In this document: piece after piece, positions 62,649 through 64,000 of the stretch | How positions within the stretch are numbered: position 1 is the first letter of the stretch | Layout: each line of letters opens with the position of its first letter | From: Bacteroides sp. | GTDB lineage: Bacteria > Bacteroidota > Bacteroidia > Bacteroidales > Bacteroidaceae | Assembly: GCF_030151085.1 (NCBI RefSeq) | Contig: NZ_JASLER010000056.1 | Coordinates: 248,001-312,000 of the forward strand | Length of the DNA: 64,000 bases | Reading direction: 5' to 3' | Made by a program: the position numbers and the translations under genes | Notes under the pieces: generated by a model | Told to the model about the DNA's origin: nothing | The model's input: the letters and a program-made list of their open reading frames with translations, nothing else | Databases searched by the model: none

Positions 62649-64000
62649 TTACCTCCATCGGCAACCAAACATCCATATTGCCTTCACCTCGATGAGCCCA
62701 AGCATAATAAGGTATCAATGTCAATTGAACATCTTTCGCAGCCAACTTCCCTGCTTCATTATAACTCAAAGATTGAGCATCCGTTACAAGTTCGTTGATA
62801 CCGTAAAGCATATCAGGTTTTTCAACGACCTTGAATTGAGGATTACGATTCAGTAAGACAGTATTCACATTGAAGTTATTATCCGGCCATTCGGCACAAT
62901 ATACAATAGGACCCCGTTCAACGGCTACACGACCTTTATCGGCTTCTACCTTATCATTCGCTTTTACTACACGGGGAAGCATATCGAAGTGCACTTCTAC
63001 AACATCTCCTTTCTTCCATTTGCGGTTGATATCCAGATAACCATCCGTCAGTTTCCCCTGTACTTCCTGACCATTCAAACGAACACGGTAAGTAGGTTTC
63101 TGATTGTCGGCATACGCATACAAATCACTTGGCAATACGTTATTACGTACCCATCCCGGAATACGAATCTTCATCGTAAACGGTGCATTACCCTGTGCTA
63201 CTGTCAAACGGATATCTCCATTCCAAGGATAGGCAGTTTCTTGTTGAAGCGTTACTTTCTTATTATTTACCTTCAGTTCCGCACGGTTGGAGAGGAAAAG
63301 GTTTACATAGACACGGTCATCCTTTACAGCATAGACATAACCCGGCAAGGAAGGAATGAAACGGCTGATATTACTGGGGCAACAAGCACAGCCGAACCAA
63401 GGCTGACGCGTTATCGTATGGTCGGCATTGAAGTGATACTTACCGTCGTATGACAGCGGATTGGGATAGAAGAACTTCCCGCCATCCAGCGATACACCGG
63501 AAATAAGACCGTTGTAAAGAGTACGTTCCAGTACATCAAAGTATTTAGCGTCACCGTGCAGCAAGAAGAGGCGATAGTTCATATAAACATTGCCGATGGC
63601 GGCACAAGTTTCGTTATAAGCGGTCAGATTGGGCAACTCGTAGTTGTCACCGAAGGCTTCACCCTCATGTCGGGCACCGATACCACCGGTAATGTATATC
63701 TTCTTGCCGACAATGTTCTCCCAAATCCGGTCAATAGCCTTGATATAGGAGCTATCACCCGTGATGGCAGCTACATCCGCCATGCCGGAATACATATAAC
63801 CTGCACGTACGGCATGACCTACTGCTTCGTCTTGCTCCAATACCGGCTTATGCGACTGCAAATACATATCCTTGCGTGCCGTAGTGCCGCGTGCATCGAG
63901 GAAGAATTTGGCCTGATCGAGATACTTCTTATCTCCCGTCACCGTATAAAGGCGCACCAATGCCATTTCTGCAATCTGATGCCCCGGGATAACTCGCTTC
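62614..64000 (-). CDS. GH127 beta-L-arabinofuranosidase (partial)
   Basis: The frame stays open to the window edge, with PGHQIAE before the first Met in the window, so the 5' end lies beyond 64000. The visible 460 residues carry the GH127 barrel, the Glu of GGIGARHEGEAFG and the zinc-binding cysteines of GCACCPSNISRF, followed by two beta-sandwich domains. Full-length members have about 650-680 residues. The enzyme cleaves beta-L-arabinofuranosyl links, as found in extensin-type hydroxyproline-linked arabinans and some pectins. It is the first visible gene of the minus-strand locus. Confidence 0.9.
   Translation of the reverse strand, partial: KRVIPGHQIAEMALVRLYTVTGDKKYLDQAKFFLDARGTTARKDMYLQSHKPVLEQDEAVGHAVRAGYMYSGMADVAAITGDSSYIKAIDRIWENIVGKKIYITGGIGARHEGEAFGDNYELPNLTAYNETCAAIGNVYMNYRLFLLHGDAKYFDVLERTLYNGLISGVSLDGGKFFYPNPLSYDGKYHFNADHTITRQPWFGCACCPSNISRFIPSLPGYVYAVKDDRVYVNLFLSNRAELKVNNKKVTLQQETAYPWNGDIRLTVAQGNAPFTMKIRIPGWVRNNVLPSDLYAYADNQKPTYRVRLNGQEVQGKLTDGYLDINRKWKKGDVVEVHFDMLPRVVKANDKVEADKGRVAVERGPIVYCAEWPDNNFNVNTVLLNRNPQFKVVEKPDMLYGINELVTDAQSLSYNEAGKLAAKDVQLTLIPYYAWAHRGEGNMDVWLPMEVSAASAMPQKGE

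Noticed and set aside
62649..64000. GH127 frame taken as complete with the first Met at 63966.
   Set aside because: The frame stays open upstream with the family-typical PGHQIAE, and the protein would lack about 200 N-terminal residues.

Overview
The window looks like a chromosomal segment of a gut Bacteroides (Bacteroidales). The reasons are the recurring TAnnTTTG -7 promoter element in place of a sigma70 -10 box, the SusC/SusD pair with a hybrid two-component regulator, the rprX/rprY pair, a second EF-G of the Bacteroides EF-G2 type, the AT-rich composition and the weak Shine-Dalgarno sequences. No rRNA, tRNA, insertion sequence, prophage or CRISPR array was seen.

Layout. 1-4.9 kb: an envelope glycosylation set (GT-C transferase, divergent GtrA flippase and GtrB-like GT2), a HAD phosphatase and a bile-acid:sodium-type transporter. 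5-9 kb: amidase, MCE lipid-transport protein and dnaA. 9-16 kb: nitroreductase, B12-dependent ribonucleotide reductase, 4-alpha-glucanotransferase and dihydroneopterin aldolase. 16-19.3 kb: a 728-base intergenic region with two arrays of evenly phased short repeats in front of a membrane-anchored TPR regulator and a small outer-membrane barrel. 19.3-25 kb: a minus-strand run (mtaB, lipid A-type acyltransferase, GT2, methylglyoxal synthase) divergent from an acyl-CoA synthetase. 25-31 kb: small lipoprotein, RRM protein, rpsF-rpsR-rplI, a MarR regulator, a 58-residue membrane protein, and rprX-rprY. 31-35.5 kb: an EF-G2-like factor lacking the catalytic histidine of its G3 motif, divergent from a secreted glutamine-amidotransferase/dipeptidase fusion.

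35.6-64 kb: a large polysaccharide utilization locus. A plus-strand GH43-GH35 fusion faces a minus-strand series running, in transcription order, GH127 (cut by the window edge), a small Cys-rich exported protein, GH51, GH2, GH43, a GH43 with most of its catalytic domain deleted, a beta-helix lipoprotein, the hybrid regulator, SusC, SusD, a second GH43, then a metzincin-propeller lipoprotein and a propeller-only lipoprotein. The enzymes point to a glycan of arabinose and galactose (arabinan, arabinogalactan or arabinogalactan-protein). SusC/SusD import oligosaccharides, the GH51, GH127, GH43, GH2 and GH35 enzymes remove arabinofuranose and galactose, and the regulator senses a breakdown product. 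The surface metzincin, with its own promoter and flanked by a diverged duplicate of the neighbouring GH43 tail, suggests that the protein part of a glycoprotein may also be attacked.

The items that most deserve follow-up are the phased repeat arrays at 16.3-16.6 kb, the metzincin-propeller pair and its flanking duplication, the internally deleted GH43, the GH43-GH35 and C26-M19 fusions, the EF-G2-like factor with a dyad upstream, and the long inverted repeat bracketing the malQ promoter region.
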